53,843 bases of DNA from Geotalea toluenoxydans JCM 15764 (GTDB taxonomy: Bacteria > Desulfobacterota > Desulfuromonadia > Geobacterales > Geobacteraceae), in NCBI RefSeq assembly GCF_001311985.1, contig NZ_BBCJ01000032.1, positions 1 to 53,843 of the forward strand, read 5' to 3'. Shown here piece after piece: positions 37,446-49,100 of this stretch; within the stretch, counting starts at the first letter, position 1; every line of letters begins with the position of its first letter. The notes beneath the pieces were generated by a model that was given only the letters and a program-made list of their open reading frames with translations, ran no database searches and had not been told where the DNA came from. A program made the translations under genes and the position numbers.

Positions 37446-37470
37446 AAAGGGGGAATAGATTCCCCCTTTC
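37446..37470 (+). terminator. Rho-independent terminator after the LuxE-like gene
   Basis: AAAGGGGGAAT pairs perfectly with ATTCCCCCTTT across a two-base loop, followed by CTC and a weak T-run. The symmetric A and T flanks allow action on both strands, also serving the converging radical SAM gene. Confidence 0.8.
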
Positions 37471-37513
37471 TCATTTCCAATAGAATTCAGCAGGCTTTAT
37501 GACTGCTCCAGGT

Positions 37514-38844
37514 TCATCGTGATCTTTTTTCGCTGACTGCCTTATGGGAAGCTTTCCACTTCTCAAAGGCGATCTTCACCCTTTTCTGATGGGCAATTGG
37601 GACATGAGCGAAATGAGATGGGCATAGGGGAAACCTGCAAGGGGAATTCTCAGCATATGCAGCCAGACCCGTTTCAGGCTGAGCAGCTCAAGAAACGTTT
37701 GGTGGAATTTCTCTTCACGTACATCAGCGGTCATGGCCGGGTCGGGATGCTCAAAAAGGGCAAAGGCTCCGGTGTAGTATTCCCAACCAAGCTCCTTGTA
37801 CAGGTATGGCTCATACTGCCGGGCCAGTTCCGTTCCCGGATAGGGAACAACCAGTGAAGGATGCATGCTGACGCCCAGTCGGTCGCACAATTCCACCGAC
37901 CGTTTGAAGTCATCAATGGAATCCTCGCGGGCTCCCAGCATATAGAAGAGAGATACGTCTATCCCGTGATCCTTAAGGTACGGACAGCCCTCTCGCGGTC
38001 GACACCGATTTTGCCGTTGGCTCCATATGCCTTGAGCTTCGTCGGTCATGGCATCCCAGCCGACCCATGCGGTTAACATGCCACTTTCACGGGCCGCATT
38101 CAGCATGCGCGACCCTGACGGGGACAGGACAGGGCGCAAACTGCCGAAACCCATCCATTTCTTTTTACTACCCTTGAGCGCGGTAAAAAGATCAATTGCC
38201 CGCTGCTCGAACCCCTCCCACCAGATATTCTCGTCCCCATTGATATACATCTTTTCAGGGATCGCGCACACATCGCGCACCACATCCTCAATGGGACGAA
38301 AACGGATGCTTGCCCCAAAAAAGGGCTTTACCGAACAGAATGTGCAGTTATACGGACAGCCTCGCGAAGTATTGATAACACGGAACTGATGCCCCCCACC
38401 CAATTTTCCGTAAAGAGGTGTGGGCAAATCATTGAGGGGCAGCTGTTCGCCACGATAGAAAGGTTTCAGCTGGCCGGCCCGGAAATCGCGCAGCACCTGG
38501 GGCCAGGCCGATTCCGCCTCACCGATCACCACGGCATCCCCATGGGATTTGGCCTCTTCAGGCATGGATGAAGCATGGATACCGCCAAACACCACCTTGA
38601 TGCCACGCGTCCTGAGAGCATCGGCTATCCGATATCCCGGGACGGCGGTGGGGGTCAGGATACTAATGGACGCCAGGTCACATTGGATTTTATCAATGGC
38701 TTCCGGAGTGGCACTGGCGCTGATCAGCTCAATTTCGATAGTGGGATCTTCCCTGCGCGTAAGAGCAGCAAGATACTCCAGTATAGGCGGAGCAACAGGG
38801 GTCCAGCCAAAAGGAAGGGGCGGAAAAATGATGCAGAGTTTCAT
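37514..38844 (-). CDS. B12-binding domain radical SAM protein (compensating frameshifts inside and one at the end)
   Basis: About 445 residues. The N-terminal domain reads MKLCIIFPPLPFGWTPVAPPILEYLAALT, VVFGGIHASSMPEEA and VVIGEAESAWPQVL. The radical SAM core is VINTSRGCPYNCTFCSVKPFFG (CxxxCxxC) with MYINGDENIW and LTAWVGWDAMTD. Between about 37985 and 38040 the protein is garbled (SQRQNRCRPREGC): restoring two bases at one end and one in CCTT at the other gives LKAYGANGKIGVDRERAVRTLKDHG, so three lost bases cancel out. A further lost C near 37591 hides a tail (VKIAFEKWKASHKAV) ending at 37514. The substrate is unknown. Confidence 0.86.
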
Positions 38845-38893
38845 CTATTGAATACCTTTTAGTACTGCAGCAGGAATACAGGGATACACATGA

Positions 38894-39439
38894 TTAAAGT
38901 TTGAATTTCTGGTTTGCATAAATAGCATCCAGAACAGTCTTTGCATCTGTCCGGGGAGTTCGGTAGATCTTTCCATCTGTCCGTACTTCAACGTTTGATA
39001 CCATCCCTAGCCCATACGCGCCATCAGGGTAAATGACAAATTTAACTTCTAAGCCCCTGGCAGAGACACCAGCCTTCTTCATCTTAAAATCAAACCAACC
39101 GGCGGGAACATAACCGGTAAAATCGATGAAAATATTTCCGTTTGCCGCCCTGGTCTCACGCCATTCCTTCTTTTTGAGATATCCATATTTGCCGAAGGCT
39201 TCCCCTATTGTCATCGCCTTATAATCAGGGAGAGAGGCTCTCTGAATAACACCAGTCATCCCGGTGGTACCAGACCTGGAATTGCCGGCGGTAGCGTGTG
39301 GTGATTGAACGCCGGCCGGAACAATGGCGCCTGCCGTATTTGATACCACACCCCTTTTTTGACTCTCAAAACCAAGCCCGGCATGTGCACCGACTAACGA
39401 TAAAGCACTAACCACAACAATCAACACCATCTTTCGCAT
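38894..39439 (-). CDS. Secreted protein of unknown function
   Basis: 181 residues with a signal peptide (MVLIVVVSALSLVGAHA). A low-complexity Ser/Thr/Gly linker follows (about residues 30-65), then a folded C-terminal domain: MTIGEAFGKYGYLKKKEWRETRAANGNIFIDFTGYVP, VKFVIYPDGAYGLGMVSNVEV and TVLDAIYANQKF. The domain looks like a small alpha/beta periplasmic module but no family was recognised. It lies 25 bases downstream of the CcsA-like gene on the same strand, so it may be made with the cytochrome assembly genes. Confidence 0.75.
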   Translation of the reverse strand: MRKMVLIVVVSALSLVGAHAGLGFESQKRGVVSNTAGAIVPAGVQSPHATAGNSRSGTTGMTGVIQRASLPDYKAMTIGEAFGKYGYLKKKEWRETRAANGNIFIDFTGYVPAGWFDFKMKKAGVSARGLEVKFVIYPDGAYGLGMVSNVEVRTDGKIYRTPRTDAKTVLDAIYANQKFKL

Positions 39440-39463
39440 TCTTACAAACCCCTCCCAAATCTT

Positions 39464-40288
39464 TCAGTGTTCAATCCTGAACCCGGAATGGAAGGTCTCC
39501 ACACCGAAAGGAATGCCCCAGTAGCTCACAATCATGAAGATCAAAGCTATCAACGCATACCAGGCAAGCCTGGTGCCGCGCCATCCGAAGGTAATGCGCA
39601 GGTGGAGATAAATGCCGTAGACCAGCCACGAAACCAGTGACCAGACCTCCACCGGATCCCATCCCCAGTAATTGCCCTTCACCTGGTTGGACCAGAAACA
39701 GCCTGAAATCATCATCAAGCCGTACATGATGAACCCCCCGGCAACAAATCGGTAGGATAAAATATCCAATGCACCGAGGTCGGGAAGCCTGTCGTATATT
39801 CCTCCGGATTTCCTCTCCTTGAGAAGATACATGAGACCCAGGCCGGCAGCCACAAGTACGGAAGCAAATCCCGCCGAAGCCCCGACGATGTGCACCCAGA
39901 TCCAGCCACTTTGCAGGGCTGGAGACAGTGAGGTGGCTACCTCCTTCATCAAGGTGCCGGCCCAGCCAAGCAGGACGAAAACCACGGGAATTATCAGTAC
40001 TCCCAGAGGACGAACTTTTTTGGAAATAAACTGAAAGAAAACGAAAATGAGAACCGCCATGAATGTCCCGAGGGTCAGGGACTCGGAAATATCGATGAAA
40101 GGCGTGATCCCCGTTGCAGACCAGCGAAGCGCAATGGCTATCACATGCGGAATAAAGCCGGCCACTGCACTGTATAGCCCAATGGTGAACAACTTCTCCT
40201 GCTTGGCTATCATGCCGAAAATATAGCTGAAAGTACTCAGGCCATACAGTGAAACAGCTGTCCAGAAAAACATCAGTGCTGGTTTCAT
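39464..40288 (-). CDS. Cytochrome c biogenesis protein, CcsA/CcmC-like haem handling subunit
   Basis: 274 residues, about eight membrane helices. The tryptophan-rich WWD motif is present as NYWGWDPVEVWSLVSWLVYGIYLHLR, with conserved His on flanking loops (WIWVHIVGASAGFASVL and LHLRITFGWRG). This is the CcsA partner of system II cytochrome c maturation: it moves haem across the membrane and, with ResB, attaches it to CXXCH motifs of exported apocytochromes. It lies 35 bases after the corrected ResB stop. System II suits the giant multiheme cytochrome nearby. Intact. Confidence 0.9.
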   Translation of the reverse strand: MKPALMFFWTAVSLYGLSTFSYIFGMIAKQEKLFTIGLYSAVAGFIPHVIAIALRWSATGITPFIDISESLTLGTFMAVLIFVFFQFISKKVRPLGVLIIPVVFVLLGWAGTLMKEVATSLSPALQSGWIWVHIVGASAGFASVLVAAGLGLMYLLKERKSGGIYDRLPDLGALDILSYRFVAGGFIMYGLMMISGCFWSNQVKGNYWGWDPVEVWSLVSWLVYGIYLHLRITFGWRGTRLAWYALIALIFMIVSYWGIPFGVETFHSGFRIEH

Positions 40289-40322
40289 GGTTTATCCCCC
40301 TTCTGAATTGAAATTTAGCTTC

Positions 40323-41464
40323 TCAAGATTTCCGACTTCGCATCATCCGTCCGATGGTAGTAATGAGCATCCCGGCAAAACCAACCCACAGACTTGCCAG
40401 TACTATCGGTTTACCCGGCTCGTAACGCACGTTCATGCAACCCAATAACGCACATCTTTGGGGATAAGCCGGTAATTAAAAGCAGTGAACGGTTTCCCAA
40501 TTGCAACCTTTCCCTCTTCCACAACCGCATCGGCCATTCCTTTATTATCCTTTGTCAACGGACTGACCAAGTAGGAAACGTCTCCTCCCCGTTCATAAAG
40601 CTGGGAGGGAGAAAAAAAAAGCTGCAGTTCCATGAGCGGTTGCAGGGGCGCCTGGGGAAAAGCAAATGGAGCCGGACCTTCTTTGGTGCCTGTGGCGTAT
40701 AAATAAGTGTCGTTTCGTTGCTTTAGGCTCTGCAGAGGAAGATGAGCACCATAGATCTCTTTGCCATTAGAGTCGTTGAGTACCACCAGCAGCGAATACC
40801 CCTCCCTGTCGGTGTAATAGGTGAATCCCTTATGGGTCAGGTTGTGGGTGATATAGATGATGCCACGACTTTTCCGCCCAGCCTCGCCAACTTCAATCTC
40901 GTATGCCGCTCGCTTATCTTCTTTCTCTATCCGGAACCCTCGATGCATCTTGATCAGTGAGGTTTCACCTTTCAGGCGGGAAAAAGAAAAGAAGCGTCCA
41001 TGCTCATACTTGTCGTAACTATTGACATCACCGCTAGGCAGGACCTCTCCTTCAGTGAGCCTGATATTACCTCTGAAATAAAAGAGGCTGTTATAAACGA
41101 TTCCTGCAAGAATAGATACAAAACTGACATGGAAAAGAATCATGCCGAATGAAATGATGGTAATGCGCCGGTGCCAGATTCTACCGAAAAAGCAGCAAGC
41201 CACATTAATCACAAGAAGCACAAGAATTCCATTAAACCAGACCGTGCTGAAAATAAGCTCCCATGCACGTTGGCCGCGAAGTATGGTTACCCCGGTAAGG
41301 CTGCAGATCAGGATAGCTACCAGCAAAGCCATCGCCAGTTTGGCTGAGGCCAAGAAATCGTATGCTATGCGAGGGATTTTGTGAATGGGATGATAACGTG
41401 GTTCAAGTGGGAAATGTTCAGCTTCTTCGGTATCGGCTTCAGGTAATTTCTTGAACTTGGTCAT
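40323..41464 (-). CDS. ResB-like cytochrome c biogenesis protein (one frameshift)
   Basis: About 380 residues. Early membrane helices (FLASAKLAMALLVAILICSLTGVTI, TVWFNGILVLLVINVACCFFG, ITIISFGMILFHVSFVSILAGIV) are followed by a periplasmic domain (RGNIRLTEGEVLPSGDVNSY, FRIEKEDKRAAYEIEV, ITHNLTHKGFTYY) and a last helix. As written it stops after YWVA; restoring one G near 40438 (GTTGGCATG for GTTGCATG) adds MNVRYEPGKPIVLASLWVGFAGMLI, the expected final helix. It is the ResB/Ccs1 half of the haem ligation complex with the following CcsA-like protein. Confidence 0.87.
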
Positions 41465-41683
41465 GATCTGCCTTCAGGGGATGCAAGCTTCCCTTCTTTC
41501 GCGGGCCGAAACAATGGAAGCCCCAGGAACAATGTTTTTACAGAAATTGTGACTTTAACATGATTGCTGCCTTGCATGCAATGACATCTTGCTTATGTTC
41601 TTACAGTGGCAGAAATCACTTTTAATCTTTTCCAGCACGATTTATAACATACGAGAACAAAATCAGTTACAGGATTAACAGAG

Positions 41684-43273
41684 ATGCACGAAAATAGATC
41701 AGCAACAATAGTTATTGGATTGGTTGCAATCGCAGTGTACGCAATCACTCTTTTCAATGGTTTTGCCTGGGACGATGTTCTGGTTATTGTCAAAAACCCG
41801 ATTTTGACCGGCAGTACCCTTACTCCATTCAGCAGCATCGACACTGCCAGGGAAACTGACCACACCCCTTATTACCGCCCCCTTACCCTTCTTTCATTTC
41901 TCTTTGAATATCGTTTGCACGGCTTCAACCCAACGTTGATGCACCTGGCTAATCTTATTCTGCACATCTTGAATGCCATCCTCTCATATTTCCTCGCCAG
42001 GAGCATCACTGCCGGTCACCGGGCAGCACTTATTACCGCCCTTCTTTTTGCCGTCCATCCAATCAATACCGAAGGTGTGGCATTCCTTTCAGGCGGGCGC
42101 AATACGCTCCTTGCGACCTTTTTTGCAATGTCAGCCTACCTGCTGCACGCAAAGTCAATTGCCACCCACCACCGGTGGTCTGCGCCCATCGCATCTGTAC
42201 TGTTGCTGGCGGCCCTTCTCTCCAAAGAGACTGCCATCGCTATCATACCGTTCATCTTCGCCATCGAAGTACGATCTCAGGAAGTCGACGGGCCGAATGG
42301 GTGGGGCCGAGCAGCGCGCAGGCTCGCATTGTACATCTTGCCGCTCTTTGTTTATTTCTTGTTGCGAAGCCACGCCTTGGCCAATGCCGGACCTTCAATG
42401 CCCATTTCACCTGGTCTTTTCTCCCGGCTGACCGATAATATTTACATTATCCCCCGCTACCTACTGACCATACTGTGGCCACCAGCAGCAAGCATGAACT
42501 ATATCATCCCTGACGATCTGCACACCCTTGCCCTCCCACTTGCTGCAGGCTGGATAGCCATCATCGCCGCCGGGGCCTGGCTCTTTACCCGCGGCAGTAA
42601 AACAATGCGGTTTGGAATGGCATGGCTCGTGATCTTCTGGCTGCCAACCAGCGGCATCATACCTTTCCCCAGCGCCCACATGGCTGATCGTTACATTTAT
42701 CTTGCAGGCTTCGGATTGTGGCTGGTTCTTGGGGAACTGTCTGCTAAGATTCTGTCTGCCGATAACAGGGCCGCCCGATATGGATTGGCTACAGTAGCGT
42801 CAATACTGGTGCTGCTTGCAATATGCACCATCATGCGCAACAGGGTATGGGAAAATGACATAACCCTGTTCTCGGACTATGTGGAAAAGCATCCGGAGGA
42901 GGCCTTCGGCCACCACAATCTCGGGACAGCATTTCTCGATCTGGCAAAAGATCCGGAACGTGCAGACCGTGAATTTGCAATCACCTTGGCTCTCAATCCC
43001 ACTTTTCCCCTTCTTCACACACAAATGGGATACATACGATTGTTACAAGGCAAGTATGATGAAGCACTGCTCCATTACGATGAAGCACTGATACAGAACC
43101 CAGAGGATGCTGAAGCTTTGCTGAACCGGGGAGCTGCACTGGAAAAATTAGGCAGATACAGAGAAGCAGCTGCTGACTTTACTCGTTTTCTGAAAACCCC
43201 CAACAGGGAATTGGATAAAGCTAGACCAGGAATACAGTCAAAATTGGTTGAACTTGGACAGCACACCCAATAA
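41684..43273 (+). CDS. GT-C glycosyltransferase-like membrane protein with C-terminal TPRs (TMTC-like)
   Basis: 529 residues, intact. About ten membrane helices occupy residues 1-390; early loops contain FAWDDVLVIVKNP (a DD motif like the GT-C catalytic loop), HTPYYRPLTLLSFLFEYRLHGFNPTLMHLANLILHILNAIL and AVHPINTEGVAFLSGGRNTLLA. A periplasmic or cytosolic TPR region fills the last 130 residues (HNLGTAFLDLAKDPERADREFAITLALNPTFPL, YDEALIQNPEDAEALLNRGAALEKLGRYREAAADF). This resembles TMTC/O-mannosyltransferase-type proteins that use lipid-linked sugars. Acceptor unknown; secreted proteins of the locus are candidates. Confidence 0.82.
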   Translation: MHENRSATIVIGLVAIAVYAITLFNGFAWDDVLVIVKNPILTGSTLTPFSSIDTARETDHTPYYRPLTLLSFLFEYRLHGFNPTLMHLANLILHILNAILSYFLARSITAGHRAALITALLFAVHPINTEGVAFLSGGRNTLLATFFAMSAYLLHAKSIATHHRWSAPIASVLLLAALLSKETAIAIIPFIFAIEVRSQEVDGPNGWGRAARRLALYILPLFVYFLLRSHALANAGPSMPISPGLFSRLTDNIYIIPRYLLTILWPPAASMNYIIPDDLHTLALPLAAGWIAIIAAGAWLFTRGSKTMRFGMAWLVIFWLPTSGIIPFPSAHMADRYIYLAGFGLWLVLGELSAKILSADNRAARYGLATVASILVLLAICTIMRNRVWENDITLFSDYVEKHPEEAFGHHNLGTAFLDLAKDPERADREFAITLALNPTFPLLHTQMGYIRLLQGKYDEALLHYDEALIQNPEDAEALLNRGAALEKLGRYREAAADFTRFLKTPNRELDKARPGIQSKLVELGQHTQ

Positions 43274-43307
43274 ATTGTTAAATGACCTGCCCTGCAGGTT
43301 GTTTGCA

Positions 43308-44611
43308 TTACAAGTTCTCGTGTTTCCACCAAAACTGTTGACCCATCTTGACTCCATATGCAACTGATTTGCCATCTGGCGCAAAATTAACACGCCACAC
43401 CGCTTCATAATGGGGGTGCTCCTTCACCGTTTGGGCTTTAGTATCGCCAACAACAACAAATCGCTCCCCGCGATTCCGAGCCCTGTAAACCACACGACTG
43501 CCATCTGGAGAGAAACGTGGTTCAACTGCCATATCAAATGATGGGCCTTCCTTACCATTTACCGCCACAGCGTATTTTTCTCCTTTTTTGACAACATACG
43601 CATAATTGCCGCCGTCAGGACTGAATACCGGCGCATTGATCTCTGCGTAATCTGAGCCGACCCGTCTGCCATCAAGGTAAGCACGCACAGAGTTCTTGAC
43701 CATTGCTGTATAAATTACCTGACCCTGCTTAGAAACAGCAATATCGAAAGCACTATCATAATGTGGCACCCGTGTTTCCGCACCATTTTTGACCAGAAGA
43801 TCTTGCTCACCCTGTGTGGCAAGGAAAGCCAGATACCCACCCCCCTCAGAAATTTCAAAGGACTGAATTTTGTCGTACCAGTTGCTTTCGGTTTCTTTTA
43901 ACCCGGATTCCTGAAGGTTTACGGTAATTACTCCCTGCTTCTTCCCTTTTGTAGCAATATAGGAGAGATGGAAGCCCGATAAGTCTGTCCTTATTGGAGA
44001 AAGCGCGTCATATGCGTTCCCAGTCCAACAATCGTCCAAATCCGAGTTACAAATGACAAGGTTGCTTTTCTGCGATCCTGAATGACGTGCAATGTAGGAA
44101 ATTCTTTTACCATCCGATGTCACAACCGGCGGCTCATGATCCCATCAAAACTTTCAGAGACTTTTTTATCTGAGACGACCTGCCATTTACCACTCGCCAT
44201 TGCTTCATAGACTATTCGTCCGCCAGGGGCAAAAATAATCTTGCCGATACTGTCATAGGCGGTTCCTTCTTCTTTGTTAACAACAACATGCTCCTTACCA
44301 TTATTAACCGCGATATAAGCATAACTGGTACCGCTTTCTGAGAACAAGAGGTCCCGTATGGAGTCGTAGAAAGCTCCTGATTCTGACCCCGCATAGATCG
44401 TTTGCTTGTTATCTTTTGCTACCGTTATAACAACACCCTGCCCCAGCGGGCTAAAAGAGGCATCACCAACCGCACAATCTTTCGGAACATCGGCTAGTTT
44501 GACAGAGTCCCTTACAAACCCAACCTTCTGTTGATTCCTGGAACCATGATCACAGGCGGCAAGACAGACAGACAAAAATAAAAAAATGAGTAAACAGCAG
44601 ATGTTTTTCAT
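43308..44611 (-). CDS. Beta-propeller (TolB/WD40-like) lipoprotein (one frameshift)
   Basis: About 434 residues. The signal peptide ends in a lipobox (CLAACDHG), so it should be membrane anchored. The body is a series of about eight repeats of the form ..FSPDGG.YAYVVKKG..YAVAVNGKEGPSFD.., seen as FSPLGQGVVITVAKDNKQTIYAG, FSESGTSYAYIAVNNGKEHVVVN and FSPDGSRVVYRARNRGERFVVVGD, typical of PD40/TolB propellers. The two frames join near 44131 by restoring one C (AGCCCG for AGCCG). Ligand unknown; it may be a surface or periplasmic scaffold. Confidence 0.8.
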
Positions 44612-44626
44612 GGCGCTCCCATTCCC

Positions 44627-46008
44627 TCAGTAAATAAACCTTGAGATTTCAGTAAAAATTGCATGCTGCCCGACAGATTTTCTTTTTAGAATGACGCTGT
44701 CTCCCTTGTCACCGTCAAGAACCAGGTTCCCTTGCACCAAGATTTGGCCATCGCCACTCAGAGCCTCAAAAGAGGTACCTACCACAGTAACAACAAGTCC
44801 GGGTGACGGCCGAAGTTCAATAGGAAAATCAGTTTCATTTGGGTCGGGAGTTTTGAAAATCCTTGAGATTGACTGTGCGCCCTTTTTACTGGTCAGTCGA
44901 ATAATGCCTGCATGTTTCAAACTGTCCAGGAAAAGGTGTTCTTGCCCGGTAACGTCAACCACCGCGGATAGTGTTGATCGGTATTTTTCCAGAGATCCTG
45001 GTGCAGTTATAACCGGCGGAGGATCGATATATATCCCATTTCCAACATATATCTCACCAACGGGTACACCGTTCCCTAATACCATGGGTCTCACATTGTC
45101 ACCTACGGAACTGTTAAATACCTCATTTTTAACCACTATGGAACAAGATTGCATCCCAATATTGATATATGAACAACGGTCACCGACAACAGTATAATCA
45201 CTGCAGACCCCGATTCTAATATGGTGAGAATTGTCACCTATGGTGATGTTGCCATTGACGTTGCCGATATCGATAATATCCGAATTGTCCCCTATGGTGA
45301 TGCTGTTACATCCAGAGCCGATGGATATATCGTCACTGACAGCACTTTTACCAGTACCCACAACGATGTTACTTAGTTGGGAACCGTTGGCTCTACCCAC
45401 ATGCACGCGATTAGTAAAGGAAGGATCAGGTGAGTTGTTGAAAGGGTATAAATCAACATACCCTTTAGAAAAGTCGGAAATTTCAGTGAATTTTCCTGTG
45501 GTGGAGTTACGCCCACGACGGTATTTGATAGCTCTCCAGTCTTCAAATGACCAGATGTCTTTGCGGGTGTCCCGCCTGTATAAGATCCTCCCTTTATCAA
45601 AAGCAGGATCGGGTAAAGTATTTACAAGCTCGTACTCTATGACGTCTTGCGGGTAGCTTTCGGAGAAAGCAATGGGTTCAAGTGCATGTGGCGACATGGC
45701 AGTAACTACCAGGACCTCTTGCATGCCTGTATTGATCTCGCTTGTAAGCGGTATCGTGTGCCTGGTTCTGAAGTCGGTAATACGGAATTTCTGCCCGACG
45801 GGCAATTGCCCGCTGACGGCAAGGGACCTGAGAGTCGCATAAACAGTGCTGGCTGGATAAGTTGAGATCTTACCGCCTGCAATCGCTGCCACGTCACTGT
45901 CTCGCCTTGCAATGTCTGAACAATAGCCACATGAGAACGGTACAACAGAAAGCTAACCATCAAGATAGTTACATATGCCAAGGGATTCCTGAAATTAACA
46001 TCGTCCAT
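44627..46008 (-). CDS. Membrane-anchored beta-solenoid-like protein, phage-fibre resemblance (one frameshift)
   Basis: About 460 residues. The start MDDVNFRNPLAYVTILMVSFLLYRSHVAIV gives a single membrane anchor. Restoring one T near 45919 joins it to SDIARRDSDVAAIAGGKIS. Next comes a segment LPVGQKFRITDFRTRHTIPLTSEINTG that recalls phage and prophage structural proteins. Then a left-handed-looking repeat follows (SIGSGCNSITIGDNSDIIDIGNVNGNITIGDNSHHIRIG), with period about 8-10 residues as in parallel beta-solenoids. No enzyme motif is seen. It lies 15 bases upstream of the propeller lipoprotein gene; they are probably one unit exposed outside the inner membrane. Confidence 0.7.
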
Positions 46009-46083
46009 GCTGAGTTCTCTTCACACATCGAAATTCGATTAGGTTAGTGACTGATATTCTTAACCAGATGGAAATTACGCAAA

Positions 46084-46114
46084 AAAAGGCCCCGCCCTTG
46101 CGGGCGGGGCCTTT
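46084..46114. terminator. Strong bidirectional terminator
   Basis: AAAGGCCCCGCCC pairs with GGGCGGGGCCTTT around a TTGC loop, preceded by an A-run. It lies about 24 bases after the cytochrome stop codon and separates the cytochrome from the downstream solenoid gene on the minus strand. Confidence 0.88.
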
Positions 46115-46137
46115 GCTTACCGACTGGCTAGTCAGGT

Positions 46138-49100
46138 CTAGTAGACACCACCAACAGTATAGGTCTTCAGACCTTGATTACAGTTGGTACCTGTCATATT
46201 ACAGTTTGCAGAGTAGGTAGTACCGCCGATCTGCTTCGGAGAGTGGTCGGAAAGCTTCGTCGTGTTCCTGATAAATGCATAAGGACGAGCATTGACCGTG
46301 GCCGGCGTACCGGTGGAGGTGCCTGCCCACCGAACAGATTTTGTACCGGTAGTAGCAGCACGTTTACACCATGAACATCCATAGCACGCACCGGCCTGAC
46401 GACCGCGGTATCGTAGTTGCTTGCATGGCAACAGTTGCAAGCATAGCGGAAGTAATTTGTCATACCGCCGTTGGCGCTGGAGGTAAACGCGGAACCGCTG
46501 GCATGGTTCGCTGCCGTATTAGTGTCGTACCGGTGTGGCAGACGATACAGAGTTTGACGCCATTGGTGGCGCTTAGTGTTGTGCCGGAGGTGGTGGCCGT
46601 GCCACGGATGGTCTGAGCGCCGCCATGGGCGACAACGGTGCGCAGTGTCAAACCGCCGATTGGGGTTGTACTGGTCTGATTATGACAGTCGAAACAGTTC
46701 ATAATAACACTGTTAGCAATGGTTCCTGCAGTTCGGGTGAAGTTGTTATATGGGGCAGCCAAACGGTTAGTGGTTGGATAGCCCGCCTTTCTCGGCCCGA
46801 GAACGGGATGGAACGACGAGTTAGCGGTGGCAAATTGCGCCTTAACGTCAACCAGCTTGTGTGCCGGTAGGACCGGTAGCACCATTGGCGGCAGTGTAGT
46901 TGGTGCCGAGCAGGATACCGCCGAAAGGCATGTACTGTGTTCCGGTACCGCCGTTATTGGAACGGGCTGTGGTGTTAGTGGCACCGTTGTTGTCATGACA
47001 CTTCAGACAGAACTTCTGGGTAACGACATTGGCGATAGTTTCATTAACGGTGGTAGTTCTGGAACCAGCCGCATAGGATGTGGAGAAACGCTGGAAGGTA
47101 AATGCACCACCTGCAATGTTGGTGATCGGTGCTTCACCCTGTACATCCGGGTCACGCAGGTCAATGTTGCCGTCCGCGTGATATTTAGAAGTCTTCTGAG
47201 ACGTATAGTTGCCCTCCAGATGACACACAATACAATCAGCATCTGCAACTGCTGTACGACCTGTTTTCTTGTGCCCGTAAGTCTTGCCGAATTCGGCCGT
47301 CACAGCAGCAAGTTGCTTCCCTGGCCGGCCTTTAGTACGGGTGATGGCCGCTGCATGGCAATCGGTACACTTAAGCGTATTAAGCCCCCAAGTGGTAGTG
47401 ATGTGACAGGCCGCGGTACAGGTGGAATAACCTGAGTTTGCAGGATGCTTGACTACGTTGGTAGGGTAACCCTGATTCGTAACGTCGATATCCGTATCAC
47501 CGTGGGCTGCACCACCGCTGGTACCGGAAACTGCCCCTGTATGGCACTCGTCACAAACATAACGGCCATAATTCATATGGGCAGAGTGACTTCCGGTATT
47601 GGGACCGCTTTGTGTTGAAGGGGTAGAATAGGCGACAAAGGCACCGACTCCATTATGGCAGGCTCCGCAACCGGCACCAGTACTACCCCAGACAGGTGTT
47701 GTGCCAGCACCAGAGCTGTAGGGGCTCCCGTGACAAGTGGTGGTACAGTTATAGTTACTGTAGCCATTATCGGCTGGGTGTTTGGTAACATTCGGCTGGT
47801 AGTTCACATTCACTATGTCGATATTGCCGTCAGTATGACCGTCAACAACGGATGGGGAGCTGGTTGCCGTGGTTCCTGGTGCATGGCAATTGGTACAGGC
47901 AAAGGCACCATGTTTGGCATGACTGCCGGTAGCAGGGCCGGTTGCGCCGATGGAGACGCTGTGGCAGGCAGAGCAGCCATTTCCTGTCGACCCCCAGGCA
48001 GGAGTGGGAGTTGATCCAGTGGGGCTGTATACGTTCCCATGGCAACTGGCATTTGAACAGCTGTTTGCAGCGAACCCAAGAGCAGAATCCAAGTTGACGA
48101 CAGCGAGATTTGCACCTCTGTTTCCCTTGCCATGGTCGGCATTACCGCCGGTACCGCCAATATTGTGGCAGGTGGTACAGACAGTGGCAGCAGTATGAAC
48201 AGGATGGCTACCCGTTATGTCTGGATAGACAGTGCCGTTCGGCTCGCCATTGCCGCCAGCCGCACCGTGACAGCTGCCACAAGCTATATTGGCAGTTAAA
48301 GGATCGCCCTTGGTGTGACAGGCACGGCAGTCAGGCGGCGTGCTTGCAGTTGGATAGGTTGCACCAGGGTCGCTGTTGTTATGACAGCCTATGCCGCTGG
48401 AACAATCCGTGTGGCCTGCGCTGGTGGCATAGAGAGGTACATTGTGTCCATTCCCCTTGAAGCCTTTGCTGTGGGGATGACATTTAATACATTCAGCCCG
48501 GTTGTAGTGGTCATTCGAGGTCACCGATTTACCAACCGTCTTTACTGAAGAACTGTATTGGTGGAAATTTGTCTGGTGGTGGCAGACTTCGCAGATATTG
48601 GTCGAACGGGTCAGAGTCGACCGCTGATCGTTACCTAAGAGATCCATAGCCGCTGTAACGGTGGATGTCATTCTGGTAAAGGTCACATTCCTGGTGCCGG
48701 TGGGTGTAGCTATCTGCTGGGCAACCTGTTTCACGTTTGTAGTGCCGAGGTGTGGCACCAGGTACAGTCTTTACCGGCGCCCCAGTTACCGTAGCCTTTT
48801 GCGTTGGTCGGGTCGAGGTTGGCAGCACTGTGCATCAGGGGATTGACATAGGCGATGGTTGCAAATGAACCTGTCACTATACCATTAGCGGGGGTACGAC
48901 CGTCAGGGTCAGTAAAGGTAGCTTGGAAGTAGTAGGTGGTGGACTCGGTAAGGTTTGTCAGATTGGCAATGTAAGAACTGCCGGATCGTGCCGTCGTGGC
49001 AGTATTAGGGTAAGCAGTTGTGGTTCCCCATTTGATAACACAGGTATTATCGCCATCGTCGTCACCGGTGAAAGGTGCTGTCACGGTGATAGTCTTCGAC

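Noticed and set aside
46827..48846. Plus-strand frames rich in Gly/Cys opposite the cytochrome
   Set aside because: They mirror the repetitive CXXCH coding strand and match no family.
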